Source: CBDFKV01 sp965249035 (GTDB lineage Bacteria; Pseudomonadota; Gammaproteobacteria; Arenicellales; Poriferihabitantaceae). From it: a stretch of DNA of 64,000 nucleotides. Position 1 is the first letter of the stretch; each line of letters opens with the position of its first letter. Position numbers and translations under genes: made by a program. This document shows, piece after piece, positions 9,339-18,275 of the stretch. Below the pieces are notes generated by a model. It did no database searches and had not been told where the DNA came from. It saw only the letters and a program-made list of their open reading frames with translations. The stretch is taken from the NCBI GenBank assembly GCA_965249035.1, contig CBDFKV010000007.1, forward strand, positions 1,612,001 through 1,676,000, in the 5' to 3' direction.

Positions 9339-9547
9339 CAAGGTTCTCGAAAGAGTGAAACGGGAAACCGGTGCGTCAGCCTCACAGCATGATAATTCCG
9401 GTACTGCCCCCGCAACGGTAAGTGGGTTTAAACAGACCTCAGCCACTGTGTTTGTAGCGAAGCAACATGGGAAGGCGTTTGTTTAATATTAAGTGTAATG
9501 TCGATATCGATACCATTTTTTAGCCCCACGAGTCCGGAGACCGGCCT
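9339..9547 (+). promoter_or_regulatory. Cobalamin (AdoCbl-type) riboswitch upstream of btuB
   Basis: The conserved string of B12 riboswitches is present in order: GGTTC with GAAACGGGAA (9342-9366), CCGGTG (9368-9373), the B12-box-like ACTGCCCCCGCAACGGTAAG (9402-9421), a CCACTG/GGGAAGG peripheral element (about 9443-9476) and the 3' AGCCCCACGAGTCCGGAGAC with CCGGCCT (9522-9547). It lies about 80 bp before btuB on the same strand. B12 binding normally represses translation or causes termination of receptor mRNA. The 68-codon ORF inside it is a coincidence. Confidence 0.95.
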
Positions 9548-9561
9548 TGGTAATTCGATGT

Positions 9562-9608
9562 AGCAAGCTTGAGCTTGCTGCTTACTCAAGTTTTGCACGG
9601 GGCCGTGC
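9562..9608 (+). promoter_or_regulatory. Hairpins of the riboswitch expression platform
   Basis: Two stems lie between the aptamer and btuB: a perfect 8-bp stem AGCAAGCT-TG-AGCTTGCT (9562-9579) and GCACGG-GG-CCGTGC (9595-9608), with a TTTT run just before the second. CTTGAG/CTCAAG (9568-9573 and 9585-9590) could form an alternative pairing. The second stem ends about 18 bases before the btuB ATG, close enough to affect ribosome access. No long U-tract follows, so translational control is more likely than termination; this is inference. Confidence 0.5.
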
Positions 9609-9626
9609 ATTGATGGGAATCTACTT

Positions 9627-11480
9627 ATGCCATTACCTTATAAAGCTGGCATTGCCAGCGCCGTTATTATTGCACTATCCCCAGTATCAACCACCGTTGC
9701 CGAAAACACCAACGACGACCCGATTACAATCGTAATTACCGGCACGCGCACTGCGCAAACGGTTGATCAATCATTAGCGCCGGTTACCGTCATCACCCGT
9801 GACGACATTGAGGCGAGACAAGCCACCAGCGTCGAAGAAATCCTACGCGGCACGCCCGGTTTGACCATCACCAACAATGGTGGAGCGGGCAAAGAGTCAT
9901 CGATTTTTTTGCGCGGCACTGAATCTGACCACGTATTGGTATTAATTGATGGTATCAAGATTGGTTCAGCTACCAGTGGCAAAGCCGCCTTTCAGAACAT
10001 CCCACTTGAGCAAATTGAACGCATAGAAATCGTGCGTGGGCCACGATCCAGCTTATATGGTTCTGAGGCTATTGGCGGCGTTATTCAGCTGTTCACCCGC
10101 AAACCCGCCGGAGCCACCCAACCTGAAATCAGTGTTGCTGTGGGTAGCCACTCGACCCAAGCATTTACCGCCGGTTTATCCGGTGCCAACGGTAAAGGTG
10201 GATGGTATAGCACCCAATACGCCAACACTAAAACCGACGGTTTTGATAGCTGCCGAGGTAAGCCTTTCCCTGAGGGTGCTGGCTGCTTTACGAGCGAACC
10301 TGATAAAGATGGCTACGACAATCAATCATTGTCCTTAGCTGGCGGCATACAGTTGGGGCAGCGCATTAACATTTCTGCCCGTGCTTTGAGTGCAGAAGCC
10401 GATACCGAATACGATGGCAGCTTGGTTAACCGCTCGGAAAGTACTAATTCTGTGCTCGGTTTGAATACTTACATCACTGTTACAGATATCTGGAAGCTGT
10501 CTTTGCTGATGGGCCAGTCAGAAGATGAGTCTGATAACTTTAAGGACCAGACTTTCGTCAGCCGTTTTGATACCACCCGTGATTATGTGACGCTACAAAA
10601 TGATGTGCATATAGGTGATGCCTTGGTAACACTCGGCACCGATTACTACAACGACAAAGTGGATAGCACAACCACCTACAATGTCACCAGCCGTGACAAC
10701 ATCGCCTATTTCATGCAATACCAAAACCAAATCGGTCAAACCGACCTGCAATTGGCGTTGCGAAGCGATGACAATGAGCAGTTTGGAACTGAAACCACGG
10801 GCGGCCTTGCACTCGGCAGAGATTTGGGTGATGGCTTACGTCTGACGGCTTCTTACGGAACCGCGTTCAAGGCACCGAGTTTTAATGATCTGTATTTTCC
10901 GGGCTTCGCCAATTCAGATCTAGATGCAGAAACCGCCGATAGCATTGATATTGGCCTGAGTGGCCGCAGCGGTCACAGCCAGTTTGCTGTCAACCTGTTT
11001 GAGACTAACATCGATAATTTGATCACGTATGACATTGCAGCCAACCAGCCCATCAATGTTGGTAAAGCCCGTATCACAGGCGTTGAATTGAGCTTTTCAA
11101 CCCCCGTTGTAGGTTGGATACTGGATTCACAGCTGACCTTGCAGGCACCACGTAACAAAGGCGAAGGGGAACAGAACGGCAACACCTTGGCGCGTCGTGC
11201 TGAGAATAGTGTACGTATCAGTATGAATCGTCAATTCGGAGCGCTCAAGGTCGGGGCGACGATCAATTCCCAAGGCCACAGCTTTGATGATCTTGCCAAT
11301 AGCAAGCGCCTAAACGGCTTCACCACACTCGATCTGGGCGGAGAATATCAGCTCAACAATGACTGGTCATTGGGACTGAAGGTGAATAATGTGTTGGATG
11401 AATCCTACGAAACAGCAAGCTACTACAATCAGGATGGGATCAATGCGATGCTGAAATTACGTTATCGCCCTGGCCAGTAG
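9627..11480 (+). CDS. btuB: TonB-dependent vitamin B12 receptor
   Basis: 617 residues. Signal peptide (about 1-24), a TonB-box-like segment ITIVITGTR (about 33-41), then the plug domain: VTVITRDDIEARQATSVEEI, GLTITNNGGAGKESSIFLRG, VLVLIDGIKIGSATSG and IERIEIVRGPRSSLYGSEAI (ending about residue 152). The remainder forms the outer-membrane beta barrel, ending YNQDGINAMLKLRYRPGQ. It imports cobalamin across the outer membrane using TonB energy. The cobalamin riboswitch upstream and btuF downstream make the ligand assignment firm, as TonB receptors alone are hard to assign. BtuC/BtuD permease genes are not in the window. Confidence 0.93.
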   Translation: MPLPYKAGIASAVIIALSPVSTTVAENTNDDPITIVITGTRTAQTVDQSLAPVTVITRDDIEARQATSVEEILRGTPGLTITNNGGAGKESSIFLRGTESDHVLVLIDGIKIGSATSGKAAFQNIPLEQIERIEIVRGPRSSLYGSEAIGGVIQLFTRKPAGATQPEISVAVGSHSTQAFTAGLSGANGKGGWYSTQYANTKTDGFDSCRGKPFPEGAGCFTSEPDKDGYDNQSLSLAGGIQLGQRINISARALSAEADTEYDGSLVNRSESTNSVLGLNTYITVTDIWKLSLLMGQSEDESDNFKDQTFVSRFDTTRDYVTLQNDVHIGDALVTLGTDYYNDKVDSTTTYNVTSRDNIAYFMQYQNQIGQTDLQLALRSDDNEQFGTETTGGLALGRDLGDGLRLTASYGTAFKAPSFNDLYFPGFANSDLDAETADSIDIGLSGRSGHSQFAVNLFETNIDNLITYDIAANQPINVGKARITGVELSFSTPVVGWILDSQLTLQAPRNKGEGEQNGNTLARRAENSVRISMNRQFGALKVGATINSQGHSFDDLANSKRLNGFTTLDLGGEYQLNNDWSLGLKVNNVLDESYETASYYNQDGINAMLKLRYRPGQ

Positions 11481-11540
11481 CTTTCCGGGTAATCACCTTT
11501 TGGACGATAGGTTCATCCACCAACCCATGGCCAGCTTTCA

Positions 11541-12455
11541 ATGGGTAAGATGATGGGCTTGAAGACCATCATCATAATTGCTGCTTTTTGTGGGCTAGCT
11601 CTGCAGCCTACAGCCTATTCAAAAACAGTCAATGATACGATCGTTGTCACTGACGATATCGGCAATACAGTCCAACTTGATGCCCCCGCCCGACGTATCA
11701 TTAGCCTAGCGCCGCATAACACCGAAAACTTGTTTTTTGTCGGCGCAGGAAAATGGTTAGTCGGCGCAGTTTCGTTTAGTGATTACCCATCGGCGGCTAA
11801 GAAGGTGCCGGAAGTGGGCCGATATGATCGAGTTAACATCGAAGCCATCCTTGCGCTGCAACCAGACTTGGTGGTGGCCTGGGCATCGGGCAACCCCCTA
11901 AAATCAACCCAACGATTGATTGAGCTGGGGGTTCCGGTGTTTTATTCAGAACCACACAACTTTGCTGATGTATTAAACAATATGCGTCAGTTTGCGACAC
12001 TCACCGGCACTGAAAAGCAATCGGCTGAACCGATAAAAACGCTAGAACAACGCTATATAGCGTTGACTGAAAAATATGTTGATAAGCCGGCAGTTTCCGT
12101 TTTTTATCAGGTCTGGAACGAGCCGTTAATCACCCTCAATGGTAAACACACGGTTAGCCATGCTATTCACAGTTGCGGCGGTAAAAATGTATTTGCTAAT
12201 TTACCCATCATCGCACCCACCATTAGTACGGAAAGCGTAATCGCAGCGAATCCAGATGTCATTCTGATATCCGGACCAGAGAAAGATCACCCTCATTGGA
12301 AAAATGAGTGGCAGGAATGGTCAAACATGAATGCCGTCAAAAACCAGCAACTGGTATTTGTCAATCCCGACTGGGTAACCCGGCCAACCGCACGACTGGT
12401 TGATGGCACGCGTTCAATTTGTGAAATTCTGGAAAAATCGAGACCCAAAAACTAA
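11541..12455 (+). CDS. btuF: Cobalamin ABC-transporter periplasmic binding protein
   Basis: 304 residues. Signal peptide about 6-28 (GLKTIIIIAAFCGLALQPTAYS; several in-frame ATGs at the N-terminus leave the exact start open). The helical-backbone type III binding fold is shown by RRIISLAPHNTENLFFVGAG (about 52-71), VGRYDRVNIEAILALQPDLV (about 94-113) and ESVIAANPDVILISGPEK (about 230-247). It captures B12 in the periplasm for BtuCD. It begins 60 bp after btuB, so it is probably cotranscribed under the riboswitch. Related heme/siderophore binding proteins share the fold; context favours B12. Confidence 0.88.
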   Translation: MGKMMGLKTIIIIAAFCGLALQPTAYSKTVNDTIVVTDDIGNTVQLDAPARRIISLAPHNTENLFFVGAGKWLVGAVSFSDYPSAAKKVPEVGRYDRVNIEAILALQPDLVVAWASGNPLKSTQRLIELGVPVFYSEPHNFADVLNNMRQFATLTGTEKQSAEPIKTLEQRYIALTEKYVDKPAVSVFYQVWNEPLITLNGKHTVSHAIHSCGGKNVFANLPIIAPTISTESVIAANPDVILISGPEKDHPHWKNEWQEWSNMNAVKNQQLVFVNPDWVTRPTARLVDGTRSICEILEKSRPKN

Positions 12456-12482
12456 CCTCTCAAAGGCTGAAAACAGTCTGAT

Positions 12483-13811
12483 TTAATGCCAAGTTTTGGT
12501 AAATACCGCAATTGACTCAACATGCGCGGTTTGCGGGAACATATCCACCGCACCCGCTTTGGCCAAGGTATAGCCGTGTTCATTCACCAGCACATCGGCA
12601 TCACGAGCCAACGTTGCCGGATTACAGGAAACATAGACAATCAACCCAGGTTGCAAACGCGGCACATAGTTTTTGACCAATTCGTAAGCACCCGAACGTG
12701 GCGGGTCGAGCAGCAATTTATTGAAGCCTGATTGTGGTAGTTGCTCGGCGATTTGTTCGCTGTGCAAATCGGCTTTTTCAAAGCTCGCATTAGTGATAGC
12801 GTTGATCTCCGCATTTAGGCGGCCTTGCTGCACCATCGAGTCTTCGCCTTCAATCCCCAATACGCTAGCTCCACTGCGAGCGACCGGAAGGGTAAAATTA
12901 CCCAGGCCACAGAATAAATCCAGCACTGCATCGTCGGTGGTTAACGCCAAAAACTCAACGGCTTGGGCCACCAGGCGCTGGTTGATGTCACCATTGACCT
13001 GAATGAAATCAAACGGCCTAAATTGCAGCCTTAAATCAAACTCGGTCAAGTCGTAATACAGCGGCTCTGGCTCAGCAGGCCACAAGGGCGCAATCGTGTC
13101 TAAGCCCCCTGGTTGCAAAAATAGCTGTACCGCATGCTTTTCCGCATACTGCGCCAGGAGCATCAAGTCATCGGCGCTCAGTGGGTCTAGGTGCCGCAGG
13201 ATCAACGCCACCGTGTTGTCGGCAGCAGCGACTTCAACCTGCGGAATACGCGTTGGAATACTCAAGCCTTCGATCAATTGATGCAGCGACGGTAGTAAAT
13301 GGGAGATTCGCTCATCCAATGTTTTGCAAGACATCAAAGAAGTGATGTAGCTGGCCGCGCGCTCACGAAAACCCACCAAAATACCCCCTTTTTTTGGCAC
13401 AAATCGCACACCAGGCCGTGCCTTTCGGCGGTAATGCCAGAGTGAAGACTGCATGGGTGCTAACCACTCGTGCGGCTCAACCTTGCCAATCCGAGTTAAG
13501 TTATCAACCAGCACCTGCGCCTTGAAGATGATTTGCTGTTTGGGGTCAAGATGCTGCATCGCACAGCCACCGCACACCCCAAAATACTCACACGGCGGCT
13601 CCACTCGGTGCGGGCTAGGGCTTAAGATTTGCTCCAGCCGCCCAATAAAACGGCGTCGCATTCGCTTAAGCGGCGTATAGATAATTTCTTCACCCGGCAA
13701 CGCGCCTTCGACGAACACTACGTTTTCTTTAAACCGCACCACACCCGCACCATCGTGACTTAACGACGGTGATACGGTCGTGGTTTGGGGATCATTTCTC
13801 TTTCTGGCCAT
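12483..13811 (-). CDS. rlmD: 23S rRNA (uracil-1939-C5)-methyltransferase
   Basis: 442 residues from the ATG at 13811; an upstream extension to 13886 is open but does not resemble the family. An N-terminal TRAM-like region is followed by the iron-sulfur cysteines in CEYFGVCGGCAMQHLDPKQQ (about 73-92), LQFRPFDFIQVNGDINQRLV, the SAM motif VLDLFCGLGNFTLPVARSGA (about 292-311), LLLDPPRSGAYELV (about 362-375) and the catalytic VSCNPATLARDA (about 391-402). It methylates U1939 in 23S rRNA. It converges with btuF (27 bp apart) and lies divergent to the 46-codon membrane gene. Confidence 0.93.
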   Translation of the reverse strand: MARKRNDPQTTTVSPSLSHDGAGVVRFKENVVFVEGALPGEEIIYTPLKRMRRRFIGRLEQILSPSPHRVEPPCEYFGVCGGCAMQHLDPKQQIIFKAQVLVDNLTRIGKVEPHEWLAPMQSSLWHYRRKARPGVRFVPKKGGILVGFRERAASYITSLMSCKTLDERISHLLPSLHQLIEGLSIPTRIPQVEVAAADNTVALILRHLDPLSADDLMLLAQYAEKHAVQLFLQPGGLDTIAPLWPAEPEPLYYDLTEFDLRLQFRPFDFIQVNGDINQRLVAQAVEFLALTTDDAVLDLFCGLGNFTLPVARSGASVLGIEGEDSMVQQGRLNAEINAITNASFEKADLHSEQIAEQLPQSGFNKLLLDPPRSGAYELVKNYVPRLQPGLIVYVSCNPATLARDADVLVNEHGYTLAKAGAVDMFPQTAHVESIAVFTKTWH

Positions 13812-13895
13812 GAGGTATAATTGCCTAGTCGCTCGGGTGTCTGCACCTGTTATTGTTAATTCTCGGCCATCGGGCCGCAAGTGCACAGGTTATCA

Positions 13896-14036
13896 ATGGA
13901 TGCTTTAATTGATCAGGTTCTTCATACCATTCTAAACGCCGCCATTTGGCGCGGCACGTGGTATCTGGAGCCCATGACCCTACTCATCGTCGGCATCGTC
14001 GCTTTTCTTATCTTGGCTATTCGCCGCCGATACTAG
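13896..14036 (+). CDS. 46-residue single-pass membrane protein
   Basis: An ATG at 13896 opens 46 codons ending in TAG at 14034-14036. The product begins MDALIDQVLHTIL, has an aromatic stretch AIWRGTWYLEP (about 16-26) and one clear membrane helix TLLIVGIVAFLILAI (about 28-42) capped by RRRY. The amphipathic start, a single helix and a positively charged C-terminus fit a small inner-membrane protein with the N-terminus outside. It is divergent to rlmD. No family recognised; too short for homology by eye, but the composition is protein-like. Confidence 0.5.
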   Translation: MDALIDQVLHTILNAAIWRGTWYLEPMTLLIVGIVAFLILAIRRRY

Positions 14037-14128
14037 CACCAACCTCAATCGACGCTTTTCCATTTTTGTGGTTTTCAGCACAAATCTATTGAACCCTGAG
14101 CGGTACATTATCACCACCTAATCAATAG

Positions 14129-14156
14129 CAATGCTATAGCAACAACACTATAGCAA
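14129..14156 (+). repeat. Short direct repeat CTATAGCAA x2 upstream of the CBU_0592-like gene
   Basis: CTATAGCAA occurs at 14134-14142 and 14148-14156, inside CAATGCTATAGCAAC (14129-14143). A 15-base sequence differing by one base, CAATGCTATAACAAC, occurs at 41514-41528 upstream of glgA, also as part of a doubled GCTATAACAA. Could be an operator or chance. Confidence 0.35.
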
Positions 14157-14169
14157 AATGGAGGTCGTA

Positions 14170-14451
14170 ATGAGTTACTTAGAACTGATCGGAATGTTTG
14201 GCGTCAGCCTCTACGTGCTTTCGTACTACCTGCTACAACGGGGAAAACTGGAAGGCCAAGGTCTGACCTACGTCGTCATGAATTTAGCCGCAGCAAGTTT
14301 TGTGCTCATCAGTTTAACCAAAGACTTCAACCTAGCATCCGCTGTTATCCAAGGGTTTTGGATTACGATTAGCGCGCTGGGAATCATTAGGATCACCCTG
14401 CTACGCAAGGCTAAAATAAATAACGAGCAACCAAACCGAGCGGCTCGCTAA
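14170..14451 (+). CDS. CBU_0592-like small membrane protein
   Basis: 93 residues from the ATG at 14170, chosen over an ATG at 14158 because GGAGGT sits 4 bases before it. Three membrane segments are visible: LIGMFGVSLYVLSYYLLQ (about 4-21), TYVVMNLAAASFVLISL (about 33-49) and ASAVIQGFWITISALGIIRI (about 58-77), ending in a basic tail. The pattern, with GxxxxxxSYYLLQRGKL and a conserved Asn in helix 2, fits the CBU_0592 family of uncharacterised inner-membrane proteins. It converges on glyA with a 6-bp gap. Function unknown. Confidence 0.75.
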   Translation: MSYLELIGMFGVSLYVLSYYLLQRGKLEGQGLTYVVMNLAAASFVLISLTKDFNLASAVIQGFWITISALGIIRITLLRKAKINNEQPNRAAR

Positions 14452-14457
14452 CCTAGG

Positions 14458-15711
14458 CTAACTATAAACCGGGAAATCAGCGCACAGCGCCCTGACTTTC
14501 TGCTTCACTTCGCTGATCACCGAATCGTTGCTGATATCGTCTAATACATCACAAATCCACGCCGTAATGATTTCAATTTGTGGCTCTTTAAAGCCCCGTG
14601 TCGTGACCGCAGGCGTGCCCAAACGCAAGCCACTGGTGACAAACGGTGAACGCGGGTCATTCGGCACCGCATTCTTATTGACCGTAATGTTCGCACGCCC
14701 CAAGGCCGCGTCCGCGTCTTTGCCAGTAATACCCTTTTTGATCATATCCAGCAAAAACAGGTGGTTGTCGGTGCCACCAGAAACAATATCGTAACCACGC
14801 GCCTGAAATGCCGTTGCCATGGTTTGGGCATTAGCCACTACTTGCTTTTGATAATCGACAAATCCCGGGTCCATCGCCTCTTTAAACGCCACCGCTTTAG
14901 CGGCGATGATGTGCATCAACGGACCTCCTTGAGTGCCGGGGAAAATGGTTGAATTCAGCTTCTTTTCGATGCCTGGGTTTTTGCGCGCCAAGATCAAGCC
15001 GCCGCGTGGGCCACGCAATGTTTTATGCGTGGTAGTGGTAGTGACATCAGCTATTTGAACTGGATTAGGATAAATACCCGCCGCCACTAAACCCGCGACA
15101 TGGGCCATATCGACCATTAAATAAGCGCCCACTGAATCGGCGATATCACGAAAACGTTGCCAGTCCATGATTCGTGAATAGGCCGAAAAGCCCGCGACGA
15201 TCATTTTTGGCTGATGTTCTTTAGCCAATGCTGCCACTTCATCGTAGTCAACTTCACCGGTGTCCAGATCGAGGCCATACTGATAGGCATTATAAATCTT
15301 GCCCGAAAAGTTGACGTGCGAACCGTGGGTCAAGTGACCGCCGTGCGCAAGGCTCATGCCCAGCACCACGTCACCTGGCTCCAGTAAGGCCATATACACA
15401 CCCGCATTGGCTTGAGAACCTGAGTGTGGCTGCACATTGGCAAAATCTGCGCCGAATATTTCTTTCGCTCGGTCAATCGCCAGTTGCTCAGCAATGTCAA
15501 CGAACTCACAACCCCCGTAATAACGCTTGCCTGGATAGCCTTCGGCATATTTGTTGGTCAGCATCGAACCCTGCGCTTCCATCACACGTGCGCTGGTATA
15601 GTTTTCTGAGGCGATCAACTCGATGTGCTCTTCCTGGCGACGGTATTCCTTTTCCATCGCGCCCCAAAGCTCGGTATCAAGATCAGCTATTCGGTCGGTT
15701 TTTTTAAACAT
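14458..15711 (-). CDS. glyA: Serine hydroxymethyltransferase
   Basis: 417 residues, exactly the family's length. PLP enzyme converting serine and tetrahydrofolate to glycine and 5,10-methylene-THF. Clear motifs: EEHIELIASENYTSARVMEA (about 27-46), YAEGYPGKRYYGGCEFVD (about 54-71), QPHSGSQAN (about 94-102), VDMAHVAGLVAAGIYPNP (about 197-214) and the PLP lysine in TTTTTHKTLRGPRGG (about 221-235). Monocistronic in this window, with about 200 bp of upstream sequence that may hold control sites I could not identify. Confidence 0.98.
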   Translation of the reverse strand: MFKKTDRIADLDTELWGAMEKEYRRQEEHIELIASENYTSARVMEAQGSMLTNKYAEGYPGKRYYGGCEFVDIAEQLAIDRAKEIFGADFANVQPHSGSQANAGVYMALLEPGDVVLGMSLAHGGHLTHGSHVNFSGKIYNAYQYGLDLDTGEVDYDEVAALAKEHQPKMIVAGFSAYSRIMDWQRFRDIADSVGAYLMVDMAHVAGLVAAGIYPNPVQIADVTTTTTHKTLRGPRGGLILARKNPGIEKKLNSTIFPGTQGGPLMHIIAAKAVAFKEAMDPGFVDYQKQVVANAQTMATAFQARGYDIVSGGTDNHLFLLDMIKKGITGKDADAALGRANITVNKNAVPNDPRSPFVTSGLRLGTPAVTTRGFKEPQIEIITAWICDVLDDISNDSVISEVKQKVRALCADFPVYS

Positions 15712-15916
15712 GGCGGTTTCTTCAGCTAGATGAATGCAAGTGGCGAATTCTAACCAAGAATGATCCAGAAAGGTAAGGACAAGCTGAGATAATTCAGCGA
15801 TACGACCAATCGGGCTAATGCGCTATGGGGATCAGCCGTCGCGTTCAGGCAAACAATCAGAGAACTAGGATACAATTCAGGCTCGTATACAACCAATAGT
15901 GACACAGGATAGAACT

Positions 15917-16426
15917 ATGGCAACAAAAGAAGATTTCACCGAAGAACAATGGCAATTGATACTCGACGTACCGGTTATGGTCGGCATGGGTGTCATGATG
16001 GCGGGTAAAAGTGGCGTGGGTACCATGAAAGAGTCATTCGCAATGACTAAAGAAATGATTACTGCCGTGCAGTCTTATCCTGGCAATGAATTAATTCAGT
16101 CGGTGGTGGACGCCCGGATCAAGAATAAGGAGAAATCAACCGCTGAAGCGATCAGGAATAATCCCTATCGTGCTGGAGGCCGAGAAGGCATTGCTGACGC
16201 AGCCGTTGAAAAGTGTCAGCAAATATCCCGCTTATTGGCTGAAAAATGCTCTGAACAGGAAGCCGAAGAATTCAAGCAATGGTCCATGGGTATCAGCGAA
16301 AAGGTGGCAATGGCTGCATCAGAAGGCGGCTTTTTGGGCTTTGGCGGCACGCTAGTCAGCGATGAAGAAAAGAACGTTTTGAACCAAATCTCTAACGCTC
16401 TCGGCGTTCAAGTTTTAAACGCCTAG
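15917..16426 (+). CDS. Hypothetical cytoplasmic protein
   Basis: 169 residues from the ATG at 15917, which has AGGATAG about 5 bases upstream; a GTG at 15899 is a poorer start. The product is acidic and mostly helical, with Met-rich VMVGMGVMMAGKSGVGTMK (about 20-38), and a repeated theme MTKEMITAVQSYP / EKCQQISRLLAEKCSEQEAE. No signal peptide or membrane helix. The C-terminal half (SEKVAMAASEGGFLGFGGT, then VLNQISNALGV) recalls uncharacterised TerB/tellurite-type or stress-associated helical proteins, but no firm family is recognised. Stands alone between glyA and a permease gene. Confidence 0.65.
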   Translation: MATKEDFTEEQWQLILDVPVMVGMGVMMAGKSGVGTMKESFAMTKEMITAVQSYPGNELIQSVVDARIKNKEKSTAEAIRNNPYRAGGREGIADAAVEKCQQISRLLAEKCSEQEAEEFKQWSMGISEKVAMAASEGGFLGFGGTLVSDEEKNVLNQISNALGVQVLNA

Positions 16427-16491
16427 CAAGCAGGTGCTTACGATCAGCGTCGCTGCAACCCGGCGGCGCTGGTAGCTTATAAAGCCCAGCT

Positions 16492-17394
16492 TCACTGACC
16501 GCGCCGAATGATAAACAGGCCGGTTACAATCAACGCCAGCGATACCAATAAGTTCAGAGAAATCTGTTCTTTGAGAAAAAGCGCACCCAAAGCAACCCCA
16601 AAAATCGGGATTAAATTCAGGCCGGTCGAAAAAGCCGACATACCAATCGTCTGGATCAGGTGATAGCGCAAAATGTAGCCCAATGCTGTTGGGAACAAGC
16701 CCAGATAAACCAATCCAATCCAGCTGGTGCTAGAAAAATTAGTCTGCGGCACCCCTTCTATGGTGAGCGTCAACGCTAATAAACTCAGGCTGGCCATTCC
16801 CAGCACCAGGGCTGAAATCTGAATCGCCGAAAAACGACCCAAACGACGAATGATCAAGCCTGACACCACATAGCAAGCAGAACCCAAAATAGCGGCACCT
16901 TGACCCAGCAAGTTCTCGCCCAGGCCCTGCAACGCATCCCACCCTACCAATACCAAAATACCGCTAAAACCCAGCAGTGCACCGGTTATTTTGGCGCGCG
17001 ACAACCTATCGTCGTTAGTGGTGAAATGACTACCGACTATCGCCATAAACGGCCCCACTCCCATTAATATCGAGGCAACACCCGCATCGATACTTAGCTC
17101 TGCCCAAGAAATCAAAAAGAAAGGTATGACCACGTTAAGCGCCATAATGAGCCCCAGCAAGCGCCACTCTCTGCTGGTTTCCGGCCATTCAATGCCCTGG
17201 TAAATAACGATCGGCAACAAGGCTAAAAAGGCAATCACCACCCGAATCGTCGCTAACCAAAGCGGGCCGGTTTCGGGCACCACCACCTTGATCGCCATAA
17301 ATGCCGAAGCCCAAACGATGGTCAAGCCAATCAGCAATCCCATATCCCACGGGGTCGGCTTACGAATACTGGAAGAAATTGACGGGCGGCTCAT
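16492..17394 (-). CDS. EamA/DMT-family permease
   Basis: 300 residues with ten predicted membrane helices in two EamA repeats. First repeat: WDMGLLIGLTIVWASAFMAI (about 15-34) to SILMGVGPFMAIVGSHF; second: LLGQGAAILGSACYVVSGLI (about 160-179) to FSTGLNLIPIFGVALGALFL (about 255-274). The proline/glycine patterns are those of the drug/metabolite transporter superfamily. Members export amino acids, nucleobases or other metabolites; substrate cannot be told. Transcribed toward the 169-residue hypothetical gene; no operon partner. Confidence 0.88.
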   Translation of the reverse strand: MSRPSISSSIRKPTPWDMGLLIGLTIVWASAFMAIKVVVPETGPLWLATIRVVIAFLALLPIVIYQGIEWPETSREWRLLGLIMALNVVIPFFLISWAELSIDAGVASILMGVGPFMAIVGSHFTTNDDRLSRAKITGALLGFSGILVLVGWDALQGLGENLLGQGAAILGSACYVVSGLIIRRLGRFSAIQISALVLGMASLSLLALTLTIEGVPQTNFSSTSWIGLVYLGLFPTALGYILRYHLIQTIGMSAFSTGLNLIPIFGVALGALFLKEQISLNLLVSLALIVTGLFIIRRGQ

Positions 17395-17515
17395 GGCGTG
17401 GACTATAGCTGATATTTTTTCCTATTCGATGGCCTCAACGAGTATTTACCACAGATATTTTTGGGCTATCTAATCAGGAGAGAATCTATCAACCATCAGT
17501 CGGTTGTGAGAACAA

Positions 17516-18160
17516 TTAAAACAGCTTCCACCGATTAGCGCGACGAAGCTCAGCCGCACAGCTTTGGTATTGTTGGCGATAGCGATTAGCGCGATCCTCC
17601 ACCCGCCTAGCCACATTGATGAGCCAGCCCTTGTTTTGGTAACTACCCCGCGCGTAACCGCCCTGACCTTCGTGATAATTAAGGTATTGGGCGTAGGCGT
17701 CGAGCTTGGGGACTTTGTTTTGTAAATAACTGCTATGCATATACCATTGGATGAAATCGATCGCATCCGCAAAGCTGCTTCGCCGGCTGAGTACTGATCC
17801 TGTTTCACGGCGATAATTCGCCCAGGTAGAATCCAGTGCCTGCGGATAACCATAGGCATTGCTCGCACGTCCGTAAGGAATAATGCCCAGAAAATAACGC
17901 ATCGGTGGTTTAGCGCGCGCACGAAATCCGGACTCCTGCGCCATGATCGCCATGGGCACCACCACATCCCCGTTCCAACGATCAGCCGCTTTGACGGAAG
18001 CGCGATACCAGCGCGGTTTTTGCTCGAAAATCGTACACAGGTTGTCTTGTGCGGCGGGTGGAGTGGTAATACAGCCACTGACCAGGATACTGCCAAGCAG
18101 CAAGCCAGCTATAGGTATTACACGGATACCTCGATTAATTATTTTCACGATCTGCGACAA
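17516..18160 (-). CDS. Lipoprotein with lysozyme-like (SLT) domain
   Basis: 214 residues from a TTG at 18160; a GTG at 18148 would give a more usual lipoprotein leader. The lipobox is LVSGC (Cys about 30). After it, VVPMAIMAQESGFRARAKPP (about 67-86) carries the catalytic-type Glu of transglycosylase SLT folds, followed by YGYPQALDSTWANYRRETG (about 103-121) and LNYHEGQGGYARGSYQNKGW (about 159-178). It probably binds or cleaves peptidoglycan at the outer-membrane inner leaflet. Similar proteins are annotated as putative transglycosylases without proven activity. An overlapping 208-codon ORF on the same strand is a shadow. Confidence 0.75.
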   Translation of the reverse strand: MSQIVKIINRGIRVIPIAGLLLGSILVSGCITTPPAAQDNLCTIFEQKPRWYRASVKAADRWNGDVVVPMAIMAQESGFRARAKPPMRYFLGIIPYGRASNAYGYPQALDSTWANYRRETGSVLSRRSSFADAIDFIQWYMHSSYLQNKVPKLDAYAQYLNYHEGQGGYARGSYQNKGWLINVARRVEDRANRYRQQYQSCAAELRRANRWKLF

Positions 18161-18275
18161 AATGAATTATGCCGAAGATAGCAAAATTGACTGTCCGACC
18201 CATGAACGAATGGCCTGAGGCCAGGCGATGGCAGCGCATATTGCAAAGGAGTATCGATAACCACACGTCTTACCA

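Noticed and set aside
9280..9486. 68-codon ORF on the plus strand before btuB
   Set aside because: Lies inside the conserved cobalamin riboswitch; codons are dictated by RNA structure.
17470..18096. 208-codon minus-strand ORF overlapping the SLT lipoprotein
   Set aside because: Shadow frame; lacks domain motifs, while the other frame has a lipobox and SLT motifs.
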